Positions 28,492-39,781 of a DNA stretch of 64,000 nucleotides are shown piece by piece; the first letter of the stretch is position 1; every line of letters begins with the position of its first letter. The notes below the pieces were generated by a model, which made no database searches, was not told where the DNA came from, and was given only the letters and a program-made list of their open reading frames with translations. Made by a program: the position numbers and the translations under genes. Source of the DNA: an uncultured Alphaproteobacteria bacterium (GTDB lineage Bacteria > Pseudomonadota > Alphaproteobacteria > RUG11792); assembly GCA_944390585.1 (NCBI GenBank), contig CALXQI010000015.1:276286-340285 (forward strand), read 5' to 3'.

Positions 28492-29031
28492 ATGGTTAGT
28501 TGTGTAGCGTGTATGTTTGTACTGACTAAATCTGAAATCATAAACAGTGTACGTCACTTTGTTTTAGCAACGACTTTCTTATTCATTACATCCAGAATTA
28601 AAATCCCAATGTGGCCAGTCCCTATTACGTTAGGAGTTTTTGGTATATATTTTATTTCTTTAATAAGTACTCCATTGCAATCTTTTATGTCAGTATTTGC
28701 ATGTTATGCGGCATTATTTTGTACAGGATTACTTGTCCCAGGTGGAATGACTATAGGATATGTTATTGGCATGCTCATTGCTGCACCATTAATTGCTATC
28801 TTAAAGTGTAAATTGCCAAAAACAAAACAGATAAATTTGATACTGCCTTGCTTACTTGGCGGAACTGTAATTTTAGCTTCTGGAACGATCTGGTTAAGGT
28901 TGTTTTTTGACAATAATGATGCAGTTCATTTTGGATTACTGCCTTTTATTATCCCAGATGTTTTAAAAATTGTATTGGCTGTTAGCTGTGTTAAGTTTTA
29001 TAAAAAATTTACAAATAAAAACAGTGTATGA
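28492..29031 (+). CDS. bioY: BioY-family biotin transporter substrate-binding subunit
   Basis: A small polytopic membrane protein of 179 residues with the BioY pattern: the [17 protein letters not shown] segment near residue 45, a [21 protein letters not shown] loop, and a C-terminal helix ending in a Lys-rich tail. BioY imports biotin, alone or with the EcfAT module. Its TGA overlaps the obg ATG (29028-29031), so the two are coupled. Biotin scavenging fits a host-dependent lifestyle. Confidence 0.88.
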   Translation: MVSCVACMFVLTKSEIINSVRHFVLATTFLFITSRIKIPMWPVPITLGVFGIYFISLISTPLQSFMSVFACYAALFCTGLLVPGGMTIGYVIGMLIAAPLIAILKCKLPKTKQINLILPCLLGGTVILASGTIWLRLFFDNNDAVHFGLLPFIIPDVLKIVLAVSCVKFYKKFTNKNSV

Positions 29032-30017
29032 AATTTCTAGATGAAGCAAAAATCTATATAAAAGCTGGAGATGGGGGAGATGGGTGTTTAAGCTTTCGCC
29101 ATGAGCGTTTTATAGAGTTTGGTGGTCCAGATGGTGGAGCTGGTGGACGCGGTGGTTCTGTATATGCTTTGGCAGTAAAAAATGTTAATACACTAATAGA
29201 TTATAGATATAAACAGCATTTCAAGGCCAAAAATGGAAATAACGGAGCAGGACAAAATAAAACTGGAAAATCTGGAGATGATATTGTATTAAAGGTACCG
29301 GTTGGTACACAAATCTTTGACGACGATAAAGAAACAATGATTGTAGATATGATACAAGATGGGCAAAAATCATTATTGGCTGTAGGAGGTAATGGTGGAT
29401 TAGGTAATACAGCTTTTAAATCATCCACTATGCGTGCACCTAGAAAGACAACAAATGGAGAGGCAGGAGAAGAAAAGTGGATTTGGCTAAGGTTAAAATT
29501 AATAGCTGATGTTGGCTTGGTTGGCCTACCAAATGCTGGTAAATCAACATTCATCTCAACAATAACAAATGCACACGCCAAAACTGGCAATTATGCTTTT
29601 ACAACAAAACATCCACAACTAGGAGTATGCAAAATACATGATAGAGAAATTGTAATTGCTGATATACCAGGATTGATAGAAGACGCCCATATAGGTAAAG
29701 GTCTAGGTAACAGATTTTTAGGACATATTGAAAGGTGCAGTGCTATCATTCATATTATAGATATTACAAGCCATGATCCAGTATTAGACTATAAACAAAT
29801 AAGATACGAAATGGAGATGTACAATAAATCGTTAATAGATAAGCCTGAAATTATCGTATTAAATAAAATTGATGCTATTGATAATATCTCAATATACAAA
29901 CAAATACAAAATCAGATAGGGAAAAATGTGTACCCTATTTCAGCATTTGATATGGAAAGTTGTATGAATGTTATACAAAATGTAATGCAATACGTAGAAT
30001 ACGATGATGTATGGTAA
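29028..30017 (+). CDS. obg: GTPase Obg/CgtA
   Basis: A ribosome-assembly GTPase. An N-terminal glycine-rich Obg fold ([15 protein letters not shown]...[15 protein letters not shown]) is followed by the G domain with G1 GLPNAGKST, the G3 region DIPGLIEDA, and G4 NKID. The 329 residues match the short proteobacterial form without OCT domain. The ATG overlaps the bioY stop. Confidence 0.97.
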   Translation: MKFLDEAKIYIKAGDGGDGCLSFRHERFIEFGGPDGGAGGRGGSVYALAVKNVNTLIDYRYKQHFKAKNGNNGAGQNKTGKSGDDIVLKVPVGTQIFDDDKETMIVDMIQDGQKSLLAVGGNGGLGNTAFKSSTMRAPRKTTNGEAGEEKWIWLRLKLIADVGLVGLPNAGKSTFISTITNAHAKTGNYAFTTKHPQLGVCKIHDREIVIADIPGLIEDAHIGKGLGNRFLGHIERCSAIIHIIDITSHDPVLDYKQIRYEMEMYNKSLIDKPEIIVLNKIDAIDNISIYKQIQNQIGKNVYPISAFDMESCMNVIQNVMQYVEYDDVW

Positions 30018-30088
30018 TAAAAAGCATTTGACTATTTTATAAAAATAGTTCAATATTGTGTACGAATTATTATATTGTAATTCAAGAA

Positions 30089-32420
30089 ATGAATAGAAAG
30101 GTTTTATTATTAATTTGTACAATTTGTATAAATTTTTATGCTCAAGCATCGATAGAAGAGAATTTGTATAGTCCTGAAGAGCTATCTGATATGTTAATAA
30201 AAGATGTATGTCGTAACAATATTGATGAAGATATAAAAAATAAAATCGTACCTTGGCTAACAAAAAATGAAGAAGGTATAAATTGTATCCTCCGTTTAAA
30301 TAAGCATTTTGCACAAATAAAAAATAACTTAAATTATATACATAAATTAATAGATACCATTGAATACATTCAACGAAATGACTCAAATCCGTATAGTAAA
30401 GCAGTAACAAATACTAAAATATATTTAGCAAAATTAGTTTGTGATATTGAAAATATTAAGCCAGATTGCCCAGATTATAATATTACTAATATAAGAACAG
30501 AATGAAAAAAATTAATAGATAATACAGAATATGTCAAACGATATCATACTACATCAAATAAAAAACGTGCTGAATATTATGAAAAATTAATATATGAGCT
30601 TAAGAGTATAGAATTGAATTGTTCAAAACAATGTGATATAAATAATATAAAAAATAAGTTAAAAGAATTAGTAAAAGATATTAAAGAAAATAAACTAGAC
30701 TACCCTAATAGCAAATATGTAACTACAGATAATCTCTCACAATATATTGAAAAATGTACAATTCTGGATACAAAAATGCATGATATGGTATTTGCTGCAA
30801 GTATTGGATGCAACTTCAATTGGCAAGAAGATGTTTTGCGTGAAGTTATAAAAATTGGCTTTGTATTGCGTAAAATACGTAATATAAATAATATAAATAA
30901 TACAAATAACATGAATGCACAATTACAACTACATGATATAATTACTTTTACAGATAATGACGTATATAATTTTGTTACAAAAGATTTTAATATTAATGAA
31001 ATTGTAAAAAATTATTCAATCGAATATATAATACGCAATGTAGATATGCTAGATATTGTCCTGCATAAAATATTAAGAAAAAAAGCACAAAAACAAAAAA
31101 CAAAACATGAATATTGGAATGCATATGATGCTAAAAATTATCTTATAGATGTATGTTTGCCAGAATTAAAACTATTTTGTAATAAAGTACAAACACATAG
31201 ATTGTACAATATAAGCATTAATAAATGCAATGATCAGGATAATAACAAGTATAATAGAAAAGTTAGTCATGTTGCAAATAACTATAATATTAGTATTTAT
31301 AAAAAAAGATGTAAAAAAAATTCCTTATACAGAAAATACTGTATACAATAATATAATTAATGTTGTTGCAACAGAGCATTATCATCTTCCAATTATTGCA
31401 TTACACGAATTATTGCATGTAGAGTATCAAATCAATGAAGCAAAAGGCATATATTATGTCAATGATTTCCGCATAATTTGTAGAAAAATTTGCGACAAAT
31501 TAATGAGTAATGCAATAATGCATAATTTGAATAAATTTAATTATGAATCAATGTATTCTGATATACTAAATGCCTTAATGTTGTTTGATAATGCAGAAGA
31601 ATTAGCTACAATTACAGGATTACGTGTTGATAATAATGGTAAATTACTTGTGTTACCATGTGAAAATATGGCGTTACTGCGTGAATCTGGAAGCATAAGA
31701 CTTTCGCATATTTCTGCAATAATTCCTGGTTCAAGGTTGTTTTATGAATTTTTGGTAACAGATTGTTATAACTGTAAAAATCTAATATACAAGCATGCAG
31801 CAAATAGTAAAAAATTTAAATTTTTTGAAACTATATATAATATATACAATAATATACTTCCATTCCTCAATTATAGCAGTAAAAAGGAACTTATAAAAAG
31901 AATAGCTAAAACTGATATCAAACATGCGATAAAATTATTGAATAGCAAACAAAACACTAAAACTTTAGAAAAAACAAAAAAGCTTGCAAGTAAAATTGCA
32001 AAAATGCCTGACATAGTTCAGTTAAATTGTGATATTGCAAAAACCATGTTAGCTTTACAAAAAGCAGATAATTCTGTTATAGAACAACTTGTACATATGG
32101 AAATATTTTTACAGAAATATTGCAATAGATATGATTTTTGTACAATCTTAAAAAGATATGTTAATACAAAAATGAGTGATGATGAGCTAATTAATAAAAC
32201 TATAGAGATACTTGTACAATATTATAATGCACAAGAATTTTCACGTACTGATATAGAAGATTTCCAAAAATACGAAGGAGAAGTAAGTTTTGATATGTTG
32301 TACTCGTGTTTAGATACTTTTATTAATAAATATCATTACCCAAAAAATACTAAAGAATATATGGCTACAGCGATACGAGAATTTCTGGAAGAAATAGACG
32401 CACAAAATAAACTTGTTTAA
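30089..32420 (+). pseudogene. Broken secreted M91-like metallopeptidase gene
   Basis: The start at 30089 gives a signal peptide (MNRKVLLLICTICINFYAQAS). The frame is interrupted by an in-frame TGA at 30503-30505, then continues in the same frame to about 31310. A frame change at the A7 (31301-31307) or A8 (31313-31320) run then leads to a frame that stays open to 32420. That part carries HELLH (31404-31418), EELATITGL and CENMALLRESGSIRLSH, the M91 layout. N-terminal similarity to the left-edge pseudogene is visible (YSPEELSDMLIKDVC against YTDEQIVQKFIDDTC). The last 200 residues are helical. Readthrough plus slippage could still yield product, but decay is simpler. Confidence 0.75.
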
Positions 32421-32433
32421 TATGTTAAATACA

Positions 32434-32776
32434 ATTATATACAGCGTTTAATCAAATTTATAACACAAGTATTGTGCACCTCATTTACAAAAACATACTT
32501 AACACAAGAATCTCTAAAAGGAATATGCCTCCAAGATAAGCTTATTTAATATATCAAATACAGTTATTTGATATTTGTTATACATTTCATTTATAAGAAC
32601 ATACTTAACACAAGAATCTCTAAAAGGAATAGACCTCCAAGATAAGACTGTTTAATATATCAAATACAATTATATGATATTTGTTATACATTTCATTTAT
32701 AAGAACATACTTAACACAAGAATCCATAAAAGGAATAGGCCTCCAAGATAAGACTATTTAATATATCAAAATATAG
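32434..32776. repeat. 106-bp direct repeats next to the ftsA 3' end
   Basis: AACACAAGAA occurs at 32501, 32607 and 32713, exactly 106 bp apart, in units that are almost identical. The units contain a TTATACATTTCATTTA stretch also found inside the ftsA 3' coding end (near 32845). The first unit contains a decayed copy of the ftsA terminus (CGTTTAATC-AATTTA at 32443). The block fills the gap between the broken peptidase gene and ftsA. Confidence 0.85.
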
Positions 32777-34033
32777 CTATATACCGCGTTTAATCCAATT
32801 TACGATACGTTGCATAATAGATTTTTTAGTAATAAATGATTTATTATACATTTCATTTAAGCAGTAAATTATTGCACCTCCAGTTGATGCAAATGCAGCA
32901 GTTTGTACATAATCGTATCCGCCTTGTATTCCAACAGGCCTGCCAAGTCTAATCGCAGAATCACGAAATATTCTCCTAGTTTTGATAAACTCCATCAATC
33001 CAGAGATTTGACTACCACCACCTGTAATAACAACTTTTTGAAGAACATCCTGTGTGGCGCCAAGTTTTTGTACCCTCTTTTCTGCAAGTTCTAAGATTTC
33101 TGCAAGACGCGCGCTAATCACAGTATCAAGCAATTCTTTAGAAACAGTCTGTATTCCTTCCTTTCCATACTCATCAATTCCAGTAACAAAGGATTGCTCA
33201 TCCATATTACGTATCTGCTCTGCACCATACATAATCTTGAGCCGCTCTGCGTTGATTGCAGATGTTCTTAAAGTTGTTGATATATCATTTGTAATATTTT
33301 TGCTCCCTATCTTAATTGTATCCGTGTATAGAGGCATCCCATTTTTAAAAAATACTATATTTGTTACAGCCCCACCCATATCAATCAATGTTGCACCAGT
33401 ACTAATCTCCTCACGTAGCAATACAGCAAGTCCAGATGCATAACTTGAAAGAATAAATCCACTAACATTTATATTATTTCTTGTAATACAATTTTTAATA
33501 TTATTGATAAATAAAGAATTAGAATTCCATATATTAATTAACGCAGAAAGTTCATTACCTACCATTCCAACTGGATCTTGTATGCACCCTACCCCATCTA
33601 ATGTATATTCAATTGGAAACATGTGAATAATCTCTGAAGATGAATCTATATACTCTGGTGTATTAATCTTCAACAACGATTGTATATGCATATCATCAAT
33701 TGGATACTTTCCAAGACTAATAGAAGAATCTACACAACAAATATCAACAGCCCACCCTGGAATCGAAATAAAAAGAGACTTTATTCTTTTTTGTGCTCCA
33801 TTTTCAGCATCAGATACTGCATTTATTATTGCACTTTCTAGTTGTTCAAGGTTTGTTATACCATTTTTTGTAATTCCCTTTGCTTGTTGTACACCAACAC
33901 CAAGAATTTTGACATATCTTGCATTATCTCCGCCCCGCCTATTATCACATTTTGCTATAGCACAACAGATTTTTGATGTTCCGATGTCAAGCACAGCAAC
34001 TTCTTTCCGTATGTCAACTTCTGTATGCAACAA
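32777..34033 (-). CDS. ftsA: Cell division protein FtsA
   Basis: An actin-like ATPase that anchors FtsZ to the membrane. The 418 residues show the phosphate-1 loop VLDIGTSKICC, the 1C domain, the second phosphate loop (TLIDMGGAVTNIVFF), the adenosine motif VVITGGGSQISG, and a C-terminal amphipathic helix (IMQRIVNWIKRGI) for membrane targeting. ftsQ and ftsZ are not adjacent. Its 3' end is the source of neighbouring direct repeats. Confidence 0.95.
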   Translation of the reverse strand: MLHTEVDIRKEVAVLDIGTSKICCAIAKCDNRRGGDNARYVKILGVGVQQAKGITKNGITNLEQLESAIINAVSDAENGAQKRIKSLFISIPGWAVDICCVDSSISLGKYPIDDMHIQSLLKINTPEYIDSSSEIIHMFPIEYTLDGVGCIQDPVGMVGNELSALINIWNSNSLFINNIKNCITRNNINVSGFILSSYASGLAVLLREEISTGATLIDMGGAVTNIVFFKNGMPLYTDTIKIGSKNITNDISTTLRTSAINAERLKIMYGAEQIRNMDEQSFVTGIDEYGKEGIQTVSKELLDTVISARLAEILELAEKRVQKLGATQDVLQKVVITGGGSQISGLMEFIKTRRIFRDSAIRLGRPVGIQGGYDYVQTAAFASTGGAIIYCLNEMYNKSFITKKSIMQRIVNWIKRGI

Positions 34034-34281
34034 ATTTGAAAACGTTTTAACATATATAATTATTGTATTATCTAAGGAGCAACATGTAAAACAAAAATTT
34101 GCTTTTAATACAATACATAAAAAATATTTATATACATCACATTTTTATAAATTATTATTTTATCTAAATTGTAGCACTTCAGTGTTGCAATTTTATTAAG
34201 CATATTTTTTTAATGCTGGAATCATTTTGATAAAATTATGTACAATATCTTTGTTATTTGTAGGCATCTCTGAATTTAACA

Positions 34282-35571
34282 ATGACTAATACTGTTGGTA
34301 AACTTGGTTTTTTATCAGTACTTTCTATTGTTATTGGAAGCCAAATTGGATCTGGTACTTTTATTTTTCCTTCACTTTTAGCGCCATTTGGTGTTGTTGG
34401 ATTGTTTGGATGGGTAGTATCTGTAACAGGTGCAATTTCTTTAGCAATAATTTTTGCTAAATTAGCAGCAAACTTTCCAAAAGGTGGAGGACCGCATGTG
34501 TATGTTACTGAGGCTTTTGGCAGAAGTATGGGATTTTTTACAGCCTGGATCTATTGGATTATCTCATGGTCTAGTAATTCTGTATTATTGGTAACTATCA
34601 TTCAGTATTTAACATCTTTAATTGGTGATATATCACCTGTTATGACTGTTATACTAGAAACTATTATTCTATTTTTTGTAACTTTTATAAATGCAAATGG
34701 AGCAAAGTTTTCAGGAAGAATAGAAACATTTTTGGTTGTATTAAAAATATTACCACTTATTGTTTTTCCAATTATATTTATAATGTATTTTAATTCTGAT
34801 AATTTTGTGATCTCACAAAAACCTGTAGCAAGCAACGCATCAATTATCGCTCAAACAGCATTGCTTACATGCTGGGGATTTATAGGCATAGAATGCGCTA
34901 CAGCTCCAGCCAACACAGTAAACAACCCTTCTAAAACGATTCCGCTGGCAATTGTAATTGGAACAAGTGTTGTTGCGTTGATATACATTATCAATATTTT
35001 ATCAGTTATTGGTGTTACTGGTTTTGATGCACTTATTAATGCAAAAGCACCTTATACAATCGCAATTTCTAAAGTTTTTGGGCAATCTGGTAACATTTTT
35101 ATGTCAATTTTAGCAATGATTGTTTGTATAGGGTCACTCAATGCTTGGACATTAACAGGTGGGCAAATCGCACGTGCGGCAGCAGAAGAAGGAATATTTC
35201 CGCATGTTTTTGAAAAAACTAATAAACATGATGCACCAGTTGTATCATTATGGATTGCGGCATTTGGTACTGTGCCATTTTTTATTTTAGAACAAATAAA
35301 TGGATTGGATAGCTTTAATTATTTAATCGATTTACTTGTAAGTATATTTTTGTTTGTTTATTTATTTTGTTGTTTTGCATATATTAAACTTGCTAAAAAA
35401 TTAAATGCATCATGCATAGATTATTTACTAGCTATATTGGCTATCTGTTTTTGTGTATTTGTAATGTACAGTTGTATATTGAGTTCTTTTATAACATTAA
35501 TAATTTTTATTTTATCTGGTGTGCCAGTTTTGCTAAAAGTCAAGCACTCACAGTGTAGGCAACAAAAATAG
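34282..35571 (+). CDS. APC-family amino acid/polyamine permease or antiporter
   Basis: A 429-residue inner-membrane protein with about twelve hydrophobic helices. The first helix carries the APC substrate motif GSQIGSGTFIFPSLLAPFG, and the FIGIECATAPANTVNNPSKTIPLAIVIG segment resembles the basic amino acid/polyamine antiporters (AdiC/PotE type). The exact substrate cannot be read. It ends nine bases before radA, suggesting co-transcription. Confidence 0.88.
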   Translation: MTNTVGKLGFLSVLSIVIGSQIGSGTFIFPSLLAPFGVVGLFGWVVSVTGAISLAIIFAKLAANFPKGGGPHVYVTEAFGRSMGFFTAWIYWIISWSSNSVLLVTIIQYLTSLIGDISPVMTVILETIILFFVTFINANGAKFSGRIETFLVVLKILPLIVFPIIFIMYFNSDNFVISQKPVASNASIIAQTALLTCWGFIGIECATAPANTVNNPSKTIPLAIVIGTSVVALIYIINILSVIGVTGFDALINAKAPYTIAISKVFGQSGNIFMSILAMIVCIGSLNAWTLTGGQIARAAAEEGIFPHVFEKTNKHDAPVVSLWIAAFGTVPFFILEQINGLDSFNYLIDLLVSIFLFVYLFCCFAYIKLAKKLNASCIDYLLAILAICFCVFVMYSCILSSFITLIIFILSGVPVLLKVKHSQCRQQK

Positions 35572-35580
35572 AGAATCACC

Positions 35581-36924
35581 ATGTCAAAAGTAACTTCCAA
35601 ATTTGTGTGTCAATCCTGCGGGGCAATTTCTGCAAAATGGATTGGACAGTGTGAAGTATGCAAATCATGGAATACAATGATAGAAGAAGTACATGACACA
35701 CCTCGCCATAAAACACAAGTTCCATCAGATTTTTTTAAAACAGTCAGTAATAGTTGTGATGATTATGTCCGTAATACAACAGTATTTGAAGAACTAAACA
35801 GAGCATTAGGTGGTGGATTTGTAAGTGGTGAAGTTGTATTAATTGGTGGTTCTCCAGGAATTGGCAAATCAACACTGTTATTACAAATATTGCTAAATAA
35901 AATTTCATGTATTGACACTTATCTGTATATTTCTGCAGAAGAATCTGTAACACAAGTTAGCATGCGTGCAAAAAGAATAGGTGTTGATAACCAGCAGTTG
36001 CTCATTGCTGCAACAAGCAGTCTTGAACAAATTTGTGCCGCACTTGAAAAATCATGTGAACATTCTATAGTTGTGATTGACTCAATTCAAACAATCTTTA
36101 GCAGTTTAATACAATCTCCACCAGGAAGTATTTCACAAGTACGATATTGTACACAAGAACTTATTAATATTGCAAAGAAAAAAGGCATTATTATTCTAAT
36201 TGTTGGACATATCACAAAGGATGGAGAAATCTCCGGGCCTAAAACGCTTGAACATATGGTTGATTGTGTATTGTACTTTGAAGGAGAGAAGGCGTACGAC
36301 TATCGCGTTTTACGTTGTGTAAAAAATCGTTTTGGCCCAACAGATGAAATAGGCGTTTTCTCTATGGAAAGTGATGGATTACATGAAGTACAAAATCCAT
36401 CAGCGTTTTTCTTATCAGAACATAATGAAAATGTCAGTGGAGTGTCTGTATTTGCTGGAATTGAGGGAACAAGACCAATACTTTCTGAAATTCAAGCACT
36501 AGTTTCTTATACAAATGTCGCAATTCCAAAACGCTCATCAATAGGGTTTGATAGTAATCGTCTTGCAATGCTAGTTGCAGTATTATCGAGCAGGTGTAGA
36601 CTTAGTTTTGCCAACCGTGATGTGTATTTAAATGTTGCTGGTGGTCTACGCATAGTAGAACCTGCGATAGATCTGGCTGTTATTGCAGCAATAATATCAG
36701 CATATAAACAAAAGCCTTTGTCTGCAGGTAGCGTATTCTTTGGGGAAATCAGTTTATCTGGAGAAGTTAGACAATCACATTGTGCATATATACGTGCAAA
36801 GGAAGCAAAAAAACTTGGATTTTCAGAAATTTATTGTTCATATAAAACAGAAGATTTTGATAACCAAATTGATATAGGTATCACAAAAATTAAAAATATA
36901 ATTGATTTTAATAAAAATATCTAA
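35581..36924 (+). CDS. radA: DNA repair protein RadA (Sms)
   Basis: A RecA-like helicase for branch migration of recombination intermediates. The order is a C4 zinc finger (CQSCG...CEVC), the Walker A GGSPGIGKSTLL, the RadA-specific KNRFG motif, and a Lon-protease-like C-terminal domain. The 447 residues match the family. It is convergent with nrdD, with only four bases between their stops. Confidence 0.96.
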   Translation: MSKVTSKFVCQSCGAISAKWIGQCEVCKSWNTMIEEVHDTPRHKTQVPSDFFKTVSNSCDDYVRNTTVFEELNRALGGGFVSGEVVLIGGSPGIGKSTLLLQILLNKISCIDTYLYISAEESVTQVSMRAKRIGVDNQQLLIAATSSLEQICAALEKSCEHSIVVIDSIQTIFSSLIQSPPGSISQVRYCTQELINIAKKKGIIILIVGHITKDGEISGPKTLEHMVDCVLYFEGEKAYDYRVLRCVKNRFGPTDEIGVFSMESDGLHEVQNPSAFFLSEHNENVSGVSVFAGIEGTRPILSEIQALVSYTNVAIPKRSSIGFDSNRLAMLVAVLSSRCRLSFANRDVYLNVAGGLRIVEPAIDLAVIAAIISAYKQKPLSAGSVFFGEISLSGEVRQSHCAYIRAKEAKKLGFSEIYCSYKTEDFDNQIDIGITKIKNIIDFNKNI

Positions 36925-36928
36925 TAAT

Positions 36929-38932
36929 TTATTGAGATTTATGTTTCTTATTAAGAATTTCCTGATCACAAATTGGACAGAATTTATGCTCACCAGATAT
37001 ATAGCCATGTTTTGGACAAATAGAAAATGTAGGTGTAATAGTTAAGTAAGGAATTTTATATCGCGTAAGACACGTTTTTACTAAATTTTTACATACATCA
37101 GAGCTTGATATCCTTTCTGACATATATAAATGCATAACAGTTCCTCCAGTGTACTTACGTTGTAACTCCTCTTGATGATCTAAAGCTGCAAAAGGATCAT
37201 TCGTATAACCAACAGGCAACTGCGAAGAATTTGTATAATACGGTCTTTCTTCTGTCCCAGCATGTATAATATCTCTATACCTTCTTTTATCTTCTCTTGC
37301 AAATCTATAAGTACAACCTTCCGCTGGAGTTGCTTCTAAGTTGTACATATTTCCTGTTTCTTCCTGAAATTCAATCAATTTTTCTCTTACATGATCCAAA
37401 AATTCTATAGCAAAATTTTTACCGCTACTAGTTGTAATATCATCCATATCCCTTGTAAAATTACGTATCATTTCATTGATTCCGTTTACACCTATTGTAG
37501 AAAAATGATTACGAAATGTTCCAAGATATCTTCTTGTGTACGGATACAACCCTTGTTCTAAAAAGCGCCCAACAACTTTCCTTTTAATCTCTAAGCTTGC
37601 TTTTGCTAACTCAAGCAAATCATCCAGCATATTGTATAACGTACTCTTGCTCTTGACATTAAGATGCCCAAGCCTTGCACAGTTGATTGTTACAACTCCT
37701 ATAGATCCTGTTTGCTCTGCAGATCCAAATAAACTATTTCCACGTTTTAGCAATTCTCTAAGATCCAATTGTAATCTGCAACACATTGACCTAATCATGT
37801 TTGGATTCAAATCGGAATTAATAAAATTTTGGAAATAAGGCACTCCATATTTTGCAGTCATCTCAAACAAAGCATCAACATTTGCACCATCCCAGTTAAA
37901 GTCCTTTGAAATATTGTATGTCGGAATTGGGAAAGTAAAAATCCTACCCTTAGCATCACCACTTGTCATAATAGAGATGTATGCCTTATTTATCATGTCC
38001 ATTTCATCCTGTAAATCACCATAACAAAACGGCATTTCTTCTCCAGCAATTATTGGATGTTCTTGTTTTAAATCATCTGGACAAACCAAATCAAAAGTAA
38101 GATTTGTAAATGGAGTCTGACTACCCCACCTAGTTGGAACATTTAAATTAAACACAAAACTCTGCATCTCTTGCAAAACATATTCATAATCTAGTTTCTC
38201 TAGCCTAATAAAAGGGGCAAGATATGTATCAAATGAGCTAAAAGCTTGTGCACCTGCCCATTCATTTTGCAATGTTCCTAAAAAATTTACCATTTGTGAC
38301 AAGGCAGTTGATAAGTGTTTTGATGGGTTTGATTCTGCTTTGTTACCAACACCGTTAAATCCTTCTTGTAGCAGCATCTTTAATGACCAACCAGCACAAT
38401 ATCCGCATAACATATCTAAATCATGAATATGTATAAATCCATTTTTATGTGCAGAACTTATGTTTTCAGAATATATATTATTTAACCAATAATTTGCTAT
38501 TATTTTTCCTGATAAATTTAAAATTAAACCACCAAGTGAATATCCGAGATTTGCATTTGCATTAACTCTCCAATCGTTTTGCTCCAAATAATCATCTACA
38601 CTTGAAATAGCATCTATCATAGCGGCATTGTTAATTCTCAATTTTGCGTGTTTATCTCTGTATAAAATGTATGCTTTAGCAGTCTTTGCATAATTGTTTT
38701 TGATAAGTATATCTTCAACTATGTCCTGTATATCTTCTATATGTGGTGCTTTACCATGCAACTTATTTAAAATCGATTCTGCAACACAACGCGCAAGATA
38801 CTGTCCCATTGCATCTTCAAATTCTCTTGTCTCATGCCCAGCAGAATTAATGGCTTTTATAATTTTATTAATATCAAAATTAACGTACCTACCATCGCGT
38901 TTTACAACATATTTTAACTTTTTTAAATCCAT
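36929..38932 (-). CDS. nrdD: Class III (anaerobic) ribonucleotide reductase, lacking the glycyl-radical tail
   Basis: It reduces ribonucleoside triphosphates without oxygen. An N-terminal ATP-cone (VVKRDGRYVNFDINKI) is followed by the glycyl-radical enzyme barrel (HIHDLDMLCGYCAGWS; LNVPTRWGSQTPFTN) and the C-terminal zinc site (CPKHGYISGEHKFCPIC). The protein then ends after only 12 residues. Relatives continue with an RV-x-GY glycyl-radical loop (Gly681 in E. coli), which is absent in all frames before radA. The start at 38932 has GGGGTG upstream. The activase gene nrdG is not in the window. The enzyme may be inactive or need a separate radical-bearing piece. Confidence 0.88.
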   Translation of the reverse strand: MDLKKLKYVVKRDGRYVNFDINKIIKAINSAGHETREFEDAMGQYLARCVAESILNKLHGKAPHIEDIQDIVEDILIKNNYAKTAKAYILYRDKHAKLRINNAAMIDAISSVDDYLEQNDWRVNANANLGYSLGGLILNLSGKIIANYWLNNIYSENISSAHKNGFIHIHDLDMLCGYCAGWSLKMLLQEGFNGVGNKAESNPSKHLSTALSQMVNFLGTLQNEWAGAQAFSSFDTYLAPFIRLEKLDYEYVLQEMQSFVFNLNVPTRWGSQTPFTNLTFDLVCPDDLKQEHPIIAGEEMPFCYGDLQDEMDMINKAYISIMTSGDAKGRIFTFPIPTYNISKDFNWDGANVDALFEMTAKYGVPYFQNFINSDLNPNMIRSMCCRLQLDLRELLKRGNSLFGSAEQTGSIGVVTINCARLGHLNVKSKSTLYNMLDDLLELAKASLEIKRKVVGRFLEQGLYPYTRRYLGTFRNHFSTIGVNGINEMIRNFTRDMDDITTSSGKNFAIEFLDHVREKLIEFQEETGNMYNLEATPAEGCTYRFAREDKRRYRDIIHAGTEERPYYTNSSQLPVGYTNDPFAALDHQEELQRKYTGGTVMHLYMSERISSSDVCKNLVKTCLTRYKIPYLTITPTFSICPKHGYISGEHKFCPICDQEILNKKHKSQ

Positions 38933-39252
38933 AATATCACCCCACAAAACTAATACATAAACAAAGCCTATTCATATGATATATGTTAGTTAACAATCTT
39001 TCCAATATGTATAATATTGATATACATACAGTACATAATCCAAAAATCGCTGTCATATAGTATTTCATACTCAATCATTATATGTTTTATAAAGTAAAAA
39101 ATAAAAATGGTATGATATATACGATAATTTTATGACTTTATTTATAAATTATTACATATTTGTAGTTCTTTATATTAATTGTTCGTTTTATAAAAAGCAA
39201 AAAATATTTTTTATTTATGTTTATAAATTTTGTGCACTTTAGCCAGCAAAAA

Positions 39253-39281
39253 TTGACTATTTACTATTTATTTGTTACGAT
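39253..39281 (+). promoter_or_regulatory. Putative rplM-rpsI promoter
   Basis: TTGACT at 39253-39258, a 17-bp spacer, and TACGAT at 39276-39281, 32 bp before the rplM ATG. The rest of the 38948-39313 gap is AT-rich and shows nothing else. Confidence 0.55.
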
Positions 39282-39313
39282 AACATGTATGGTTACTATG
39301 TAGTGAGTTACTC

Positions 39314-39781
39314 ATGAGCACGCCGTTTGTCAGAGCTTCTGATGTAAAAAGGAAGTGGATTCTGATTGATGCTGAAGGCGTTGTCTTAGGGAGGTTGGCG
39401 GTCATTATTGCCAATATCCTGAGAGGCAAAAACAAAGCATTCTTTACTCCACATGTTGATTGTGGTGATAATGTTATAGTTATAAATGCAGAGAAAGTAA
39501 AATTAACTGGAAATAAGCTGGAAGATAAATCTTTTTACTGGCATAGCGGGTATCCTGGTGGAATAAAAAGTAGAACAATGAAGGAATTGCTAGGCAGCAA
39601 GAAGGCAGATATTGTGATTAGAAATGCTGTGCGTCGTATGATATCAAAAGGTCCTCTTCGTAATGATATTTTGAGAAAGCTTAAGGTATATATTGGAGCT
39701 GACCATCCACACACTGCGCAACAACCTGAAGTTTTAGATGTTGCCACACTTAACCAAAAAAATAAAAGAGGTGTCGTATGA
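39314..39781 (+). CDS. rplM: Ribosomal protein L13 (uL13)
   Basis: A large-subunit protein binding 23S rRNA. The 155 residues show the family core: [39 protein letters not shown], the HSGYPGG motif, and [15 protein letters not shown]. The stop overlaps the rpsI ATG (39778-39781), the usual conserved rplM-rpsI pair. Confidence 0.97.
   Translation: MSTPFVRASDVKRKWILIDAEGVVLGRLAVIIANILRGKNKAFFTPHVDCGDNVIVINAEKVKLTGNKLEDKSFYWHSGYPGGIKSRTMKELLGSKKADIVIRNAVRRMISKGPLRNDILRKLKVYIGADHPHTAQQPEVLDVATLNQKNKRGVV

Noticed and set aside
30503..30505. In-frame TGA as a sign that TGA is recoded to tryptophan
   Set aside because: Many genes end normally at TGA (rplM, bioY, rpsA, the PopZ-like gene), Trp is encoded by TGG throughout, and the sister gene is interrupted by TAA and TAG as well. 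Decay explains it better.
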